Shown here one piece after another: positions 17,305-26,165 of a stretch of DNA of 33,726 nt. The notes below the pieces were generated by a model that saw only the letters and a list, made by a program, of their open reading frames with translations, had not been told where the DNA came from and searched no databases. The stretch comes from Thermoplasmata archaeon (GTDB lineage: Archaea; Thermoplasmatota; Thermoplasmata; Thermoplasmatales; Thermoplasmataceae). Position numbers and translations under genes: made by a program. The DNA lies in contig JAJZZM010000018.1 in the NCBI GenBank assembly GCA_021797555.1, positions 1 to 33,726 of the forward strand. The letters run 5' to 3'. How positions within the stretch are numbered: position 1 is the first letter of the stretch; each line of letters opens with the position of its first letter.

Positions 17305-17970
17305 TTAGTTTTTCAGTGTTTTTATTACATCATATAAATTGTTTGATTTAACCACAAAATCCGAATATTTCATCATTTCAATATTTGAAGGATTAAATGC
17401 AATAAAATATTTCGATGACCTCTTCATGGACAAATCGTAAAATGAATCACCTATAGATATTGTGTTTTCCATTTTAACATTAAATTTTTTCTGTATAAAT
17501 TTGATATTTTTATCTTTATATGCCGGGTCAACATTTTTTATAAATATTTTTTTATTTATATCAATTTTGTTTCCTATAAAATAGTCCATGCCAAATAGGT
17601 CTGATAAATATTCCGCAAAGCAATGAGAGCCTGCAGAAACTATTGCTGTTTTTATATTTTTGCTTTTAAGGTATTCTACTGTGTTATTAATGTTATCCGA
17701 CATATCATTGATATTAAGATATTTTTTTATATTATAATCTTTTAAGTTATTATAATAATTTTCAGGTATATTATTTTTATAAATGTAATCAAATGTATAC
17801 TCCATTCTATTATAATCATTATAATTATTATTTTTTATTGCCCTGTTTATTATAACATCCCATGAATTCCTGTTTTTCAATAATACCCCATCCATATCAA
17901 ATACCATTAATTTTATATTTTTTAGATAGTTAAAGTTACTATTATTCTTATTTTCTATTATTTCCATCAT
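17305..17970 (-). CDS. HAD-superfamily phosphatase, phosphoserine phosphatase-like
   Basis: A 221-residue HAD hydrolase with all four motifs: DMDGV at 25-29 (nucleophile Asp25 and acid Asp27), SAGS at 112-115, a lysine in DPAYKDK at about 152-154, and GDSFYDL at 174-180. The helical cap between motifs I and II is about 80 residues and SerB-like. The protein is unusually rich in asparagine and tyrosine, reflecting AT-rich codons. It is the first gene of the minus-strand group. TAATATATAG about 20 bases before the ATG is a likely TATA box. The natural substrate could be phosphoserine or another small phosphate ester. Confidence 0.78.
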   Translation of the reverse strand: MMEIIENKNNSNFNYLKNIKLMVFDMDGVLLKNRNSWDVIINRAIKNNNYNDYNRMEYTFDYIYKNNIPENYYNNLKDYNIKKYLNINDMSDNINNTVEYLKSKNIKTAIVSAGSHCFAEYLSDLFGMDYFIGNKIDINKKIFIKNVDPAYKDKNIKFIQKKFNVKMENTISIGDSFYDLSMKRSSKYFIAFNPSNIEMMKYSDFVVKSNNLYDVIKTLKN

Positions 17971-18140
17971 TATTTATTACATAATATCTATATATTAAAG
18001 ATTTACTATATATTTTTTGATAAAATATATATAACAATCCATATGTAAAAAAATTTATAATAAATAACAATGCAACTATTAATGACACATTGCATTAAAT
18101 CCATTTTAATAATTAAAAAAACATTCCCTATAAATATTAA

Positions 18141-18154
18141 GGGTGATATAAATA
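18141..18154 (+). promoter_or_regulatory. Shine-Dalgarno GGGTGAT before an AUA codon
   Basis: GGGTGAT (18141-18147) is followed after four bases by ATA at 18152, in frame with the DUF92 gene. The same motif at four-base spacing precedes ATG at the trxB and rpl13 genes in this window. A TATA-like CTATAAATATT lies just upstream (about 18129-18139). Confidence 0.5.
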
Positions 18155-18865
18155 AGCATTGAATATATTATAACAACTGTAGTTATACTTGCATTATTAT
18201 TTATATTATCATTAAAATTCAATATATTCGACCTGAAAGGCAGTATAGCCGCACTTCTTATTGGCATAATAGTCGTAATTTTTGGTTCATTATACTGGCT
18301 AATTCTTATGTTAATCTTTGCAATAACTGCATATATTGCAACAAAGTATAGAATAAAGGAAAAAATAAAAAATAATTTGCAGGAAGGGAAAAATGGTGAA
18401 AGGCATGCATCAAACGTCATATATGCGGCCATAATAGGCATATTTATAGCTTTTGCAAATATAACAAGATTCCATAATTTACCATTTTTCGAGATATTTG
18501 CAGTATCATTTGCATCGGTGAATGCAGATACATTTGCATCGGAAATTGGTGTTTTTGATAAAAATGTTTATCTTATTACAAATTTTAAAAAAATAACGCC
18601 GGGAATTAATGGTGGTATATCATTGCTAGGTGAAACTGCGGCAATATTGGGTGCATTGATAATTGGCATATCATATTCAATATTGGCATTACATACCATT
18701 GCATTCTTGCCTGTATTTGTTATAACACTTTTAGGCTTTATTGGGTGCCAGGTCGATAGTATTTTAGGTTCACTGTTTGAAAACGGAAATAAATTATCAA
18801 AGGGACAGGTAAATGCGTTCTCAACACTTTTTGCTGTATTTGTTAGTGTATTAATATATATATAA
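18152..18865 (+). CDS. DUF92 family membrane protein, non-AUG start
   Basis: A member of the DUF92/COG1836 integral membrane family, whose eukaryotic relatives include TMEM19. Signature blocks are visible: NADTFASEIGVF, TPGINGGISLLGETAAILGAL and GFIGCQVDSILGSLFE. The first ATG in frame (18308) would remove the first helix and the conserved NIFDLKGSIAALLIGIIVV block (about residues 24-42), which clearly continues the same reading frame upstream. The frame is closed by TAA at 18149 and contains no ATG, GTG or TTG before 18308. The likely start is therefore AUA at 18152, or AUU at 18158. From 18152 the protein has 237 residues, normal for the family. It lies opposite the HAD phosphatase gene. 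Biochemical role unknown in archaea. Confidence 0.72.
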   Translation: MSIEYIITTVVILALLFILSLKFNIFDLKGSIAALLIGIIVVIFGSLYWLILMLIFAITAYIATKYRIKEKIKNNLQEGKNGERHASNVIYAAIIGIFIAFANITRFHNLPFFEIFAVSFASVNADTFASEIGVFDKNVYLITNFKKITPGINGGISLLGETAAILGALIIGISYSILALHTIAFLPVFVITLLGFIGCQVDSILGSLFENGNKLSKGQVNAFSTLFAVFVSVLIYI

Positions 18866-19019
18866 TTGAATTATATTTTTTATATAAAAGTATTTTTTTC
18901 TGCCGTATTTTAAAAAAAATTTATTGGTAAATTTTTGTATTACAGTAATCATGGCAAATGTAACTGTAAACTTTTCAGGTTAAGATTTAAGTTAACAATG
19001 TTAATATTAATATTTGGAA

Positions 19020-19690
19020 GTTGTCATCTTTAATAATTTAAATATGCTTAAAATTCCAGGATTAAACCTTAATCCCTCTATCCCTTCTGCAAATCCATCC
19101 TGGAATGCCTTTTTAATTATATTATATGAGCCATTAATATCTGCATTTATTAAAATACCCTTTACAGATTTAGATAATCCCATAAATATTTATCATGCTC
19201 CTCAATAATTTCATTATCCAAGAATGAACATTTTGATATATAACGTTCCACCTGCAAAACCACATATATTCCATTTTCTTCTGCCTTGTATTTAATTAAT
19301 TTTATTAGTTTGTTAAAAGGCATTTGAACAAAGTTCTGATTATGCTTCCTGACAAGATTTACATTCTGCTTCCATAATTCATTATGGCCTATAACAACAG
19401 TATCGATATTATTTAATAATGCATAATTAACAATTCCTGTTGATAATTTATGAGATGTTTAAGAACCACATTGTTCTAAATGTCTTTATTAAACATTGAA
19501 GTTGTTTTTTAGGCAATATATTATTCTCAGGACTTACAATGTTATATAATGCCTTCTCTGAATTTATAACATTATTTTTCCTTATTTTATTTTCCTTATA
19601 TAATTTGAAATTCTCAAAGTATCTCTGTCCTGTTATATAATTGAATTCATTGAATATATTCTTAGATATGTGTGTAAAATAATATAGATT
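19020..19690 (-). pseudogene. decayed IS605-family OrfB (TnpB-like) transposase remnant
   Basis: Reading the minus strand, recognisable pieces of an IS605 OrfB protein appear in order. They are the N-terminal SKNIFNEFNYITGQRYFENF, then LPKKQLQCLIKTFRTMWF, then a jump past the missing centre to HKLSTGIVNYALLNNIDTVV, RKHNQNFVQMPFNKLIKLI and SKCSFLDNEIIEEHDKY. After a frameshift near 19170-19190 come KGILINADINGSYNIIKKAF and GIEGLRFNPG. Internal stops, the frameshift and deletion of roughly the middle third show that it is dead. It lies directly downstream of the rpoN gene. Terminal hairpins of the element were not identified. The flanks 18866-19019 and 19691-19976 are AT-rich with no gene seen. 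Confidence 0.8.
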
Positions 19691-19976
19691 ATTTTTTTAT
19701 ATGTATTATTTTACTCCTTGTTATTCACATTGAAATCATTGTTAATTATTTTTATTTACTGTTATTTTAAAAATTACATTATTCACAAGATTTTAAAATA
19801 TTTCAATTATTAATTAGTTATTAATTAGTTATTCTATTGCATAAATTATAGAAATAATAATATAAAAATATAAAAATTCAGTTATATTAAAAAAATAATA
19901 ACATTAAAATATTGGAAGTATAAAAAGTTATGAGAATATTTAACAATACACCAATGAAAAATAATTTTTATAAAAT

Positions 19977-20198
19977 TTATGAATATGATATTACTTCGTC
20001 TATTAAATCTGCATTTGATAGTATCATTCTCCTGCAGCAGTATCTGTCAACACCGAGGTTGTCCATGATTTTGGATTTTTCTTCCCCAGTAGGTTCATGG
20101 CCAGTTTCATTTCTAATTTTCTTTGATTCTTCCACGAATTTAACATAGTCCGAAGCTATAACTTTTCCACAGCTGAAACATCTTACCGGAATTATCAT
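19977..20198 (-). CDS. rpoN: DNA-directed RNA polymerase subunit N
   Basis: A 73-residue small RNA polymerase subunit (Rpo10, eukaryotic RPB10 counterpart) that helps assemble the D/L/N/P platform. MIIPVRCFSCGK at the start and RYCCRRM in the middle form the atypical zinc-binding motif (CxxC...CC) that defines the family. I chose ATG 20198, as a longer frame to 20237 would overlap rps9 and add residues absent from the family. It is the last gene of the rpl18e-rpl13-rps9-rpoN operon, 4 bases after the rps9 stop. The rpoK, enolase and rps2 genes that often follow in archaea are missing here. Confidence 0.95.
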   Translation of the reverse strand: MIIPVRCFSCGKVIASDYVKFVEESKKIRNETGHEPTGEEKSKIMDNLGVDRYCCRRMILSNADLIDEVISYS

Positions 20199-20202
20199 AA
20201 TA

Positions 20203-20607
20203 TTACCTGTATGATTTCTGCCTCTTTGCCCTTGCACCTGAGCCCATCGGCTTCTTTGGCATTTTTCTCCTTATATCATTTACCAGTATTGTTCTGTCAT
20301 ATCCCCTTATATTATTCTCTAATTCATGGTCGTCACTGAAATATTTTATTATGCCCTTAGCCATTGCAGTTCTTGCCGCATCTGTCTGCCCTGTATTGCC
20401 ACCACCATTTACCTCTATGTTTATATCAATCTCATTTGACCTTTCTCCAAGTATTTTTAATGGTTCTATCAGTTTATACCTCAGTAATTCTATTGGATAT
20501 AGTTCTACCGGTACGCCGTTTATAAGAACTTTACCAGTTCCTTTTTTTGTCACTGCCCTTGCTGTTGCAGTTTTTCTCTTTCCTGTTGTTAAAATTTCAT
20601 TACTCAT
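20203..20607 (-). CDS. rps9: 30S ribosomal protein S9 (uS9)
   Basis: A 134-residue small-subunit protein. TTGKRKTATARA at the N-terminus, the central NGGGNTGQTDAARTAMAKGI, and the basic tail ending KRQKSYR are diagnostic; the C-terminal arginine reaches the ribosomal P site in this family. The start ATG overlaps the rpl13 stop (ATGA), with GGTGAG five bases upstream as ribosome-binding site, indicating coupled translation. Confidence 0.97.
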   Translation of the reverse strand: MSNEILTTGKRKTATARAVTKKGTGKVLINGVPVELYPIELLRYKLIEPLKILGERSNEIDINIEVNGGGNTGQTDAARTAMAKGIIKYFSDDHELENNIRGYDRTILVNDIRRKMPKKPMGSGARAKRQKSYR

Positions 20608-21017
20608 TGAGCCTCACCTAATATTTTTGAAATTTCACCTAATGTAATAAAACCAGTGGAATTACGATTTAATGCTTTATCTACATTAATAAATTTTACA
20701 TCCTTTAATGACTTTGGAACATCATTGAAAACCTTACATCTCTTAAATGCTTCCATTCCGTGTGTTTTCTTTTTAGGCAGCATATCGCCTACCGATCTCC
20801 TCATTATCTGATCGGCCGTTTTAGGGTAATATGGACCCTTTCTTACACTTCCTATATTCCTTCTATGGTTAAACTTTTCAAGAATAAACTTTCTGCCTCC
20901 TGTTATTACTATTTTTGAGGCATTTACTATTACTACTTCCTCACCATTTAATAATTGTTTTGCAACATATGAAGACAATCTTCCGTAAATATGATTTTCA
21001 CCGTTAATATATATCAT
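20604..21017 (-). CDS. rpl13: 50S ribosomal protein L13 (uL13)
   Basis: A 137-residue large-subunit protein. YINGENHIYGRLSSYVAKQLL, NASKIVITG and MLPKKKTHGMEAFKR are typical of archaeal uL13. I start it at ATG 21017, because GGTGAT (21022-21027) lies exactly four bases before it; the GTG at 21026 is inside that site. The site overlaps the stop codon of rpl18e. The gene is coupled to rps9 by a 4-base overlap. Confidence 0.96.
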   Translation of the reverse strand: MIYINGENHIYGRLSSYVAKQLLNGEEVVIVNASKIVITGGRKFILEKFNHRRNIGSVRKGPYYPKTADQIMRRSVGDMLPKKKTHGMEAFKRCKVFNDVPKSLKDVKFINVDKALNRNSTGFITLGEISKILGEAQ

Positions 21018-21022
21018 TTTTA

Positions 21023-21391
21023 TCACCTTACTATTTTTATATCTGTTCCTTTTGGATTTTCCTTTGCAAGTTCAGTTAGTTCAATGAACTCACTACCAGA
21101 TTCCTGAAGCTTCAACTTAGCCTTTTCTGATATTTTAAATGCAGATACTTTTAATTTTTTATGCAGTATGCCTGATGATAATAAATTACCTGGTATAACT
21201 ACTGTATCGCCATCATTTGCAACCCTATCAAGCTTTCCTAAATTAACGTCTGCATAATGATTTCTTGAAGAATTTAAACGAGAGGCAATATCGCGCCAGA
21301 ATATACCATGGCCTTCTCTCGATCTTTCAAGCAAATCGTTTATTACGCCTATTAGGTAGACACTTGTCTTTCTCTCTACTTTGATCGACAT
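21023..21391 (-). CDS. rpl18e: 50S ribosomal protein L18e (eL18)
   Basis: A 122-residue archaeal/eukaryotic-type large-subunit protein. VYLIGVINDLLERSREGHGIFWRDIASRL and the GDTVVIPGNLLSSGIL segment are hallmarks of eL18 in archaea. It is the first gene of the ribosomal operon that continues with rpl13, rps9 and rpoN. No ribosome-binding site precedes the ATG, and AATAAATTTATT about 25-35 bases upstream probably contains the TATA box, so the transcript is likely leaderless or nearly so. Confidence 0.95.
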   Translation of the reverse strand: MSIKVERKTSVYLIGVINDLLERSREGHGIFWRDIASRLNSSRNHYADVNLGKLDRVANDGDTVVIPGNLLSSGILHKKLKVSAFKISEKAKLKLQESGSEFIELTELAKENPKGTDIKIVR

Positions 21392-21439
21392 ATAACATAA
21401 TTAAGAATGCATTAATAAATTTATTGAATAATTTAAAAT

Positions 21440-22783
21440 TCAATCCAAACTTTTACCCTTTGTCTCAGGAGCAAATTTATATGTTACTGAAAATCCTATT
21501 ATTTCAAAGATAACAAGGAATAGCAATACATATGTAAATGGCAGGGTGAATAATATTATCGGGAATGCTATTGTTCCTACTATTGCACCTATTCTGGAAA
21601 TAGACGTTGCGAATCCCATTGCAGTACCTCTTATTCTTGTCGGAAATATTTCTGCAGGGTAATCATATGTAAGGTTTGTTGGCCCTAAATTGTGGAATAA
21701 ATGCATTATTGCAAATGAGAAAAATGTTAACAGTAAAGCAACCGCAATAAAATCGGAAATAATTGCAAATATAAACAGTGATAATGCTGCACCACCAAAA
21801 CCTATCAGTTCAAGGCTGCGCCTGCCTGTTTTTTCCACGAAATATATGCATATTAAAAATCCGATAAATACCGGCAATTCTTCCAATAATGTTGCGAGTA
21901 CAACCATGACTATATTAGAATTGTTGAAAGCAAAGGCTGAAGGGGTATATTCCCAGACGCCATAACTGGAAACATCGTATGAAAACCAGGCTATTGAAAC
22001 AAAAATTGTATAATATAAATATTTCTTTGAGAATAAATCCTTTATTTTTGAATTGCCTTTTTCAACGGATGGCAGTTCATCTATTTTTATTCCTACTGAA
22101 TTGCTTACTTCATTTGAAGATTCCATTGCCATATCATATTTGCCCTTGCTGGTCAACCAGAATGGGCTTTCAGGCAAATTTCTTCTCGATAAAATAACAA
22201 AGAACGGTATTACTGCACCTGTTAAATAAAGTATCCTCCAGTTTATCGCCACAGGAGTATATAATATAACAGGTATTGCAACTAATAATAGTGCAACGCC
22301 GCCCAAAGTCCACGAAAATATATTAAATACTAAAAATTCACCTCTTTTGTTTTTTGGTGAAAATTCAGCCTGTATTGATGAACTTATGGGATAATCAGCA
22401 CCTATTCCTATTCCTGCAAGAACCTCAAATATTATAAATTCAAGTATTGTTGTAGATATGCCACTCAATATTAAAAATATCAGTGTAATTACTAAATCAT
22501 ATTCATAAATTTTTTTCCTTCCATATTTATCCGATAAATTGCCTAAAAGTATAGACCCAAAGAACATGCCTATAAATAATGATGAACCCATAAATGCTAT
22601 ATAATAAACATAAAATGGTGTTCCTGAGTATAGATGGAAATAATTTTTCATGTATATTATTGCTATTGAATATATAGTTAATACATAGCCATCCATAAAA
22701 ATTCCCATAGAAGATAGTAAAGTTATTTTTAATAGAAATGGACTTACCGGTATATCGTCTATGCTTTTATGTGCTGATAACAT
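21440..22783 (-). CDS. MFS transporter, sugar porter-like / metabolite:H+ symporter
   Basis: A 447-residue transporter with about 12 membrane helices. GNLSDKYGRKK at 81-91 is the MFS loop 2-3 motif. ADYPISSSIQAEFSPKNKRGEF follows helix 4, and the RRNLPESPFWL segment is the sugar-porter PESPRWL motif. The C-terminus PETKGKSLD is the sugar-porter PETKG motif. An aspartate sits in helix 1 (GIFMDGY), common in proton-coupled organic acid/sugar symporters. The upstream AT-rich region has overlapping TATA-like elements and no ribosome-binding site. The substrate could be a sugar or an aromatic/organic acid. Confidence 0.86.
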   Translation of the reverse strand: MLSAHKSIDDIPVSPFLLKITLLSSMGIFMDGYVLTIYSIAIIYMKNYFHLYSGTPFYVYYIAFMGSSLFIGMFFGSILLGNLSDKYGRKKIYEYDLVITLIFLILSGISTTILEFIIFEVLAGIGIGADYPISSSIQAEFSPKNKRGEFLVFNIFSWTLGGVALLLVAIPVILYTPVAINWRILYLTGAVIPFFVILSRRNLPESPFWLTSKGKYDMAMESSNEVSNSVGIKIDELPSVEKGNSKIKDLFSKKYLYYTIFVSIAWFSYDVSSYGVWEYTPSAFAFNNSNIVMVVLATLLEELPVFIGFLICIYFVEKTGRRSLELIGFGGAALSLFIFAIISDFIAVALLLTFFSFAIMHLFHNLGPTNLTYDYPAEIFPTRIRGTAMGFATSISRIGAIVGTIAFPIILFTLPFTYVLLFLVIFEIIGFSVTYKFAPETKGKSLD

Positions 22784-22819
22784 CTTTTCTATATATCATA
22801 AATATATTTATAAATATTA

Positions 22820-23533
22820 TTAATCTTTTAAACGGTTTATCGTCTGCCTTAATATTCCCATAATTTTAAAATATTCAGATTCGGTAATCTTTGACCTGCC
22901 TATTATTCTATTTATCATCGTCATTAATATATAACGCTCTCCTGAATTGTAATCAATTATTGATAATAATTCATTTATTCTATTGTATAGAATATCAATT
23001 TTATCCCTATTTATTAAATCCTTACTTATTATAACATTCCCAGAATAATTAGTTTTTATCATTTCGTATAATATTATGGCAACTGCGTGTGATAAGTTAT
23101 ATACAGGATATTCAGGATTTCCTATTATTTTAATAAAAAAATTGCATTTGCTTAATTCATAATTGTTTAGCCCGTTATCCTCTCTTCCGAAAACCAGAGA
23201 TACTTTTTTGCCTGTTAAACCATAATTATTCCAGAATTCTTCCGGTGATATAGGAACCCTGCTGAATTTTTCCCCTGCTTTGGATATATCAGACGTCCCG
23301 ACTATTATCTCAGAATCTTTTACCGCATCATCAAAATTATCAAAGATCTTTGCATTTTCCAATATGTGTTTCCCATGCATTGACCTGTATATTGCCTCTG
23401 TTTCTATTTTTGTTCCTACAATTCTTAGATCGGTTAATCCACTATTGGCCATTGATCTGGCTATAGCACCTATATTTCCCTGATATTTTGGCTCAACAAG
23501 GACTACTGATATTAAATTTTTTAGATCGATCAT
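22820..23533 (-). CDS. trmJ: tRNA (cytidine-2'-O-)-methyltransferase, TrmJ-like SPOUT protein
   Basis: A 237-residue SPOUT-class methyltransferase. The N-terminal VEPKYQGNIGAIARSMANSGL (13-33), FGREDNGL (115-122) and YNLSHAVAIILYE (145-157) are the three SPOUT motifs in the form seen in TrmJ. TrmJ methylates the 2'-hydroxyl at position 32 of tRNA with S-adenosylmethionine, and the cofactor sits in the trefoil knot formed by the last two motifs. A C-terminal helical extension (about 170-237) matches the dimerisation/tRNA-binding part of the archaeal enzymes. Its ATG overlaps the FKBP stop (ATGA), so the two are co-translated. The exact target site is inferred. Confidence 0.88.
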   Translation of the reverse strand: MIDLKNLISVVLVEPKYQGNIGAIARSMANSGLTDLRIVGTKIETEAIYRSMHGKHILENAKIFDNFDDAVKDSEIIVGTSDISKAGEKFSRVPISPEEFWNNYGLTGKKVSLVFGREDNGLNNYELSKCNFFIKIIGNPEYPVYNLSHAVAIILYEMIKTNYSGNVIISKDLINRDKIDILYNRINELLSIIDYNSGERYILMTMINRIIGRSKITESEYFKIMGILRQTINRLKD

Positions 23534-24303
23534 TGTTCTGTTTCTTTTGCGTCTGATTTATTTTCCTTTGATTCTTCTTTGTTTTCTTCTTTTGGTTCTT
23601 CTTTCTTTTCTTCTTTTGGTTCTTCTTTCTTTTCTTCCTTTTTATATAGTTCCTTTACTACAATATCATAATCTTGCATATATTTTCTTATATCGTTTAC
23701 TATTCTGTACTTTGAATCTACCCAGTTAACATCAAATTTTGCTTCTTCAGGTATTTGTATATTTACTGTATTATTATCCAGGGAAATTTCAAAATTTTCT
23801 GAATCAGAATAGTCCATATCTATAATGGCCTTAGCTTTGCCAGCAACATCGTCTATAACCTTTTTTATTTCATATTTGTAATAAAGATCTTTGCCTGCAA
23901 GTTCATTGTTATAATCAATTAATACCCTTCCAGGTGTAACAGATATTATTCTGCCCACCTTATTGTTTATATTTACTTCCTTGCCCATTTCAGGATTTAT
24001 ATTATTCCTCTGGAATTCCCTCATTGGTACTACCTTTATATTTTTATTATCCCTCAGTCCATAGGCATCCTTTGCGGGAACTTCAACCTCATATTCTTTA
24101 CCTATTTCAGCATTTTTAAAGGATTCATTAATTTCCTTAAAAAGGCCATCACTGCCTACTATAATAACTGCATCTTTATATTTTTTCTTTTCATCAAATA
24201 TATTCTCTGCTTTTGCTACATCTTCTTTACTAGTTGAGATCAATTTCTTGTCCTTACCAGCTCTCATTTCAAAGCTTAGCTCTATGAAATCACCATCATT
24301 CAT
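23530..24303 (-). CDS. long FKBP-type peptidyl-prolyl isomerase with charged repeat tail
   Basis: A 257-residue FKBP/SlyD-like prolyl isomerase. The FKBP fold is visible as VPAKDAYG (75-82) and VTPGRVLIDYNNELAGKDLYYKYEI (122-146), split by an inserted chaperone-like domain (about 84-120), as in archaeal long FKBPs. A C-terminal domain (about 150-217) is followed by a disordered tail built of repeats of EEKKEEPK and EENKEESK. These proteins assist folding and suppress aggregation in the cytoplasm. ATG 24303 is chosen because GGTGAT (24309-24314) lies five bases upstream. A TATA-like stretch at about 24338-24356 gives a short leader. It forms an operon with the TrmJ-like gene. Confidence 0.9.
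   Translation of the reverse strand: MNDGDFIELSFEMRAGKDKKLISTSKEDVAKAENIFDEKKKYKDAVIIVGSDGLFKEINESFKNAEIGKEYEVEVPAKDAYGLRDNKNIKVVPMREFQRNNINPEMGKEVNINNKVGRIISVTPGRVLIDYNNELAGKDLYYKYEIKKVIDDVAGKAKAIIDMDYSDSENFEISLDNNTVNIQIPEEAKFDVNWVDSKYRIVNDIRKYMQDYDIVVKELYKKEEKKEEPKEEKKEEPKEENKEESKENKSDAKETEQ
23560..23645 (-). repeat. tandem coding repeat for the acidic-basic FKBP tail
   Basis: An imperfect 24-base unit coding for EEKKEEPK is repeated in direct order, visible on the plus strand as alternating TTCTTCTTTTGG and TTCTTCTTTCTT blocks. It lies at the 3' end of the FKBP gene and would be prone to slippage, so tail length may vary among strains. Confidence 0.7.
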
Positions 24304-24678
24304 CAATAATCACCGAAATTTACCGTTTGAGATTATTTATTTATATATATATTTATTGAAAAATTTCATTTTTTAATTTTTAATATTTTTAAGTGTGACC
24401 TGCTATATTATAAAATATAACTTTAATGCATATAAAAATAAGATCGATAATTACAGCATAATCACTGTTTATATACCTATATTATTGTATCTATTTTAAA
24501 TTATTAACTCTTAACAGAAATTTCCAATCATTTTATTAATCTGGTTTCAGAATATAATAAAATTATGCAGGAATTGTTTAATATAAGGCAATCTATAAAT
24601 TTTTATTACCTCTACAAACATGAACCTTTACAGTATATAATGTAAAAATGTTTTTATATGTTATTAGAATAAATAAAT
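24304..24678 (+). other. 375-bp divergent promoter region, no gene seen
   Basis: Between the divergent FKBP and aldehyde dehydrogenase genes. The left part holds the FKBP ribosome-binding site (24309-24314) and its TATA region (about 24338-24356, minus strand). The right end holds TTTTTATATG (24651-24660), 18 bases before the dehydrogenase ATG and identical to the tRNA-Pro TATA element. The middle is AT-rich, with no open frame over about 26 codons. Confidence 0.55.
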
Positions 24679-26160
24679 ATGAAAATTTATATAAATGGTG
24701 AATGGAAAGATTCCTCAAATAATGAGACTTTAAATAAATATAATCCAAGCAATGGTGAATTAATAGATACTTTTCCGGCGGCAACAAAAACAGATGTTGA
24801 TGATGCCATGGATGCATCTGAGGATGCTTTCGATTCTTGGAATTCGCTTGGCACACAGGAAAGGGCGAAAATATTATACAATGCATATCATTTAATAGGC
24901 GAAAAGAGAGAAGAACTTGAGAATTTGTTGACCCTCGAGGTTGGAAAAATCAAAAGGGAGGCAAAAGATGAGGTTGATGGTGTATTAGATCAATTACAGT
25001 ATTATACTGAATTCGAAAGGAAATTAACCGGAGATATAGTGGAAGGTTCAACTTCAAAAAGAAAAATATTTCAGTATAAGGTTCCATATGGCATTGTAGT
25101 TGCAATAACACCATGGAATTTTCCTGCAGCAATGGTAATAAGGAAATTAGCCCCGGCACTGTTAACCGGAAATACAGTTATATTAAAACCCAGTTCAGAT
25201 ACACCATTAACGGCACAGTGGATCGTAAATAAATTTATAGAGGCAGGCATACCTAAGGGAGCTTTAAATTTAATTACAGGCAGGGGTTCAGAAATAGGAG
25301 ATTACATTGTTAACCATAAGAAAGTTTCTTTAGTAACAATGACTGGATCTACGCCTACAGGTCAGAGAATAATGCAGAATGCATCAAATAACATGGCAAA
25401 ACTTATTTTAGAACTAGGAGGCAAAGCACCGTTTATGGTATGGAAGGATGCTAATATAGAGAGAACATTAAAATGTTTAGTATGGGCAAAATACCTTAAT
25501 GTAGGGCAATCATGCATAGCCGCAGAAAGGCTGTATATACATGAGGATATATATGACGATTTTATGAAAAAATTTGTTAATGTAACGAAAAGGCTAACAG
25601 TTGGAAACCCGGAAACATCAGATATAGGGCCTTTAATAAATAAAGGTGCCCTTAGCAATATGGAAGATGTTGTAAAAAATGCAAGGGAAAGTGGATATAA
25701 AATAGTTACTGGAGGAAATAAACCATCTTTAGAGGGGAACTATAAAAATGGTTATTTCTTTGAACCAACAATAATAGAGGATGTGAACCAGGATTCCCCA
25801 TTATTCCAGACAGAAATATTTGGCCCTATAATAGGAACTGAAAAGGTGTCAAACATAGATGAGTTATATAAAAAGGCAAATGATTCAAGATATGGCCTGG
25901 CATCGTATTTGTTTACAGAAGACCCTGAGTTGATACTTGATGCATCTGAAAAAATAAGATTCGGAGAATTATATATAAATATGCCTGGTCCTGAAGCATC
26001 ACAGGGATACCATACTGGATTTAGACTTACAGGTCAGGCAGGTGAAGGAAGTGTCTATGGAATAAATGAATATTTAAAGATTAAAAACGTTTACATCGAT
26101 TATTCAAAAAAGCCATTGAACATAAACACAATAAACAATGATATTTTTAATAATTTATAG
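24679..26160 (+). CDS. glyceraldehyde dehydrogenase (aldehyde dehydrogenase superfamily), non-phosphorylative Entner-Doudoroff pathway
   Basis: A 493-residue aldehyde dehydrogenase with the full catalytic set: TPWNFPA (144-150, Asn147), ELGGK (245-249, Glu245) and GQSC (276-279, nucleophile Cys279). KVPYGIVVAITPWNFPAAM, the LELGGKAPFMVWKDA segment and MPGPEASQGYHTGFR closely resemble, from memory, the NADP-dependent glyceraldehyde dehydrogenase family described from Picrophilus torridus and Thermoplasma acidophilum. That enzyme oxidises D-glyceraldehyde to glycerate in the non-phosphorylated branch of sugar breakdown. Its product leads through 2-phosphoglycerate and PEP to pyruvate kinase, which is also in this window. 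It has a clean leaderless-type promoter. A decayed fragment of the same gene lies at 29612-29765. Confidence 0.9.
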   Translation: MKIYINGEWKDSSNNETLNKYNPSNGELIDTFPAATKTDVDDAMDASEDAFDSWNSLGTQERAKILYNAYHLIGEKREELENLLTLEVGKIKREAKDEVDGVLDQLQYYTEFERKLTGDIVEGSTSKRKIFQYKVPYGIVVAITPWNFPAAMVIRKLAPALLTGNTVILKPSSDTPLTAQWIVNKFIEAGIPKGALNLITGRGSEIGDYIVNHKKVSLVTMTGSTPTGQRIMQNASNNMAKLILELGGKAPFMVWKDANIERTLKCLVWAKYLNVGQSCIAAERLYIHEDIYDDFMKKFVNVTKRLTVGNPETSDIGPLINKGALSNMEDVVKNARESGYKIVTGGNKPSLEGNYKNGYFFEPTIIEDVNQDSPLFQTEIFGPIIGTEKVSNIDELYKKANDSRYGLASYLFTEDPELILDASEKIRFGELYINMPGPEASQGYHTGFRLTGQAGEGSVYGINEYLKIKNVYIDYSKKPLNINTINNDIFNNL

Positions 26161-26165
26161 GCAGA

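Noticed and set aside
18308-18865. Shorter DUF92 protein starting at ATG 18308
   Set aside because: It would lose the first helix and a conserved family block that is encoded in frame just upstream.
19014-19208. 64-codon plus-strand frame
   Set aside because: Antisense to the IS605 transposase remnant; no features of its own.
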